5,582 nucleotides of DNA from Saprospiraceae bacterium. Its GTDB lineage: Bacteria > Bacteroidota > Bacteroidia > Chitinophagales > Saprospiraceae. The stretch covers positions 1-5,582 of the forward strand of contig JAGQWW010000200.1 of assembly GCA_020436955.1 (NCBI GenBank), read 5' to 3'. A program made the position numbers and the translations under genes. This document shows positions 4,517 through 5,582 of the stretch, piece by piece. The stretch's first letter is position 1; every line of letters starts with the position of its first letter. The notes below the pieces were generated by a model that was not told the DNA's origin, did not search any database, and saw nothing but the letters and a program-made list of their open reading frames with translations.

Positions 4517-5582
4517 ATGAACAAATTATTTGCCACCTTTTTGGTGGTCCTTTTGGGGATGTCGTGTTCTCCAAAGGTGCAACTTGACATTGTTGAGCCT
4601 GAAAAGCCCTTTGCAGATAAACCAAAAAATATTGTCTTTTTGATTGGTGATGGCATGGGTCTTACTCAGATGTCGGCTTTCATGTATGCAAATGGCAATA
4701 AAGCCATTGTAGAAAAATTTCCCATTGTTGGTTTTCAGAAAACTCAATCTGCCAATAATCTGGTTACAGACAGTGCCGGTGCCGCTACCGCTATGGCATG
4801 CGGAGAAAAAACGCACAACAGTGCTATCGGGGTCGATATAGATACAATGCCTTGTAAAACTATACTGGAAACTTTTGAAGAAAGAGGCCTGGCAACAGGA
4901 TTGGTAGCAACAGCGTCGATTGTACATGCCACACCTGCCGCTTTTATCGCGCATGTGGATTTGCGAAATTTTTATGAATCTATAGCGGAGGACTTCCTCG
5001 AAACCGAGATTGATTACTTTGTAGGTGGGGGTGAAAAGTATTTTTCAGATAGAAAAAACGACAAAAAGGATTTAATAAGGACACTTAAAGACAAGGGATA
5101 CTACGTGACAGAATACTCCCCAACCAGTCGTGATTTTGATCGGGAGAAGATAGCATGGTTTACTGCCCAGGCCGAGCCAACAGCCTTTGGAGCCGGTAGA
5201 ACCTATCTTCCGGGAGCTACCTATTTTGGAATGAAGTTTTTGGATATGAAATCTGAGAATGGATTTTTTATGATGGTAGAAGGAAGCCAAATTGACTGGG
5301 CTTGTCACTATAATGACCAACGCATGTTTTTGGAAGAGATGACTGACTTCAATCGTGCAGTTGCTAAAGCATTAGATTTTGCTTCAAAAGATAAAGAGAC
5401 ACTGGTTATAGTTACAGGAGACCATGAATGTGGCGGAATGGCCATTAATGAAGGTACCATGTTTGGTAAGGTAAATCTGGAGTTTACCACCAACGGACAT
5501 ACTGGTACCATGGTGCCGGTATACGCATATGGTCCAGGCGCGGAATTATTTTCCGGGATTTATGAAAATACCGCTATCCATG
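4517..5582 (+). CDS. phoA: Alkaline phosphatase, PhoA family, TAB5-like; 3' end missing
   Basis: The frame is open from ATG 4517 to the window end: 355 codons plus one base. The enzyme hydrolyses phosphate monoesters, with a serine nucleophile and two Zn plus one further metal, outside the cytoplasm. Visible active-site residues, with E. coli PhoA equivalents: Asp45 in IGDGMG (D51), Ser86 in TDSAG (S102), His137 (D153), Thr139 (T155), Arg150 (R166), Glu255 (E322), Asp260 (D327), Trp261 (K328), His264 (H331), Asp302-His303 (D369-H370) and His328 (H412). All core residues are present. The His137/Trp261 pair matches the Antarctic TAB5 phosphatase, which has about 375 residues, so only a short C-terminus should be missing. 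The N-terminus is hydrophobic and reaches Cys17 (LGMSC), a loose lipobox, so it is probably a lipoprotein; a plain signal peptide is the alternative. This start keeps the signal; Met15 would destroy it. It precedes an A-rich tract (GGAAAAAATG) and is divergent from the CotH-like gene. No Pho-box was recognised. Confidence 0.95.
   Translation, partial: MNKLFATFLVVLLGMSCSPKVQLDIVEPEKPFADKPKNIVFLIGDGMGLTQMSAFMYANGNKAIVEKFPIVGFQKTQSANNLVTDSAGAATAMACGEKTHNSAIGVDIDTMPCKTILETFEERGLATGLVATASIVHATPAAFIAHVDLRNFYESIAEDFLETEIDYFVGGGEKYFSDRKNDKKDLIRTLKDKGYYVTEYSPTSRDFDREKIAWFTAQAEPTAFGAGRTYLPGATYFGMKFLDMKSENGFFMMVEGSQIDWACHYNDQRMFLEEMTDFNRAVAKALDFASKDKETLVIVTGDHECGGMAINEGTMFGKVNLEFTTNGHTGTMVPVYAYGPGAELFSGIYENTAIH

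Noticed and set aside
4395..4954. Minus-strand open frames of up to 142 residues
   Set aside because: They lie opposite the alkaline phosphatase, whose active-site motifs fix the coding strand. Their translations are Cys/Ser/His-rich and show no family pattern.

Overview
The window looks like chromosomal DNA of a member of the Bacteroidota. The signs are moderately AT-rich sequence, A-rich tracts rather than purine-rich Shine-Dalgarno sites before start codons, a good TAnnTTTG-type promoter element, and a large share of exported proteins. Short tandem DNA repeats in the one large gene-free stretch would also fit a free-living environmental lineage, perhaps Saprospiria-like, but the sequence alone does not fix the class. 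There are no RNA genes, no CRISPR array and no recognisable transposase.

Layout. Positions 1-1317 (+) hold the C-terminal part of a PLP-dependent group II (aromatic amino acid type) decarboxylase-family enzyme; its start lies before the window. Two tightly spaced genes follow (1409-2092 and 2102-2548, +). The first encodes an unrecognised single-pass membrane-anchored protein. The second encodes a small exported protein with a Gln/Met-rich helical body and a basic tail. After a likely promoter comes a 143-residue protein (2646-3077, +) that resembles a Nudix hydrolase fold but lacks the Nudix box. A 298-base spacer between convergent genes (3078-3375) holds three blocks of short tandem repeats with 7-bp and 8-bp periods, plus an imperfect inverted-repeat segment. 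On the minus strand, 3376-4398 encodes an exported CotH-kinase-like protein. Divergent from it, 4517 to the window end (+) encodes a PhoA-family alkaline phosphatase, probably a lipoprotein. It has the His/Trp active-site pair known from the cold-active TAB5 enzyme, and it is cut by the window end.

How the genes relate. Only 1409-2548 has a clearly operon-like arrangement (9-base gap). The phosphatase and the CotH-like protein share a 118-base divergent promoter region, and both are predicted to act outside the cytoplasm. That allows co-regulation but does not prove it. I see no multi-gene defence, biosynthetic or mobile system. The features most worth a second look are the decarboxylase homologue without the usual catalytic-loop tyrosine, the Nudix-like protein without its motif, the CotH-like protein, the uncharacterised envelope gene pair, and the repeat-dense spacer.
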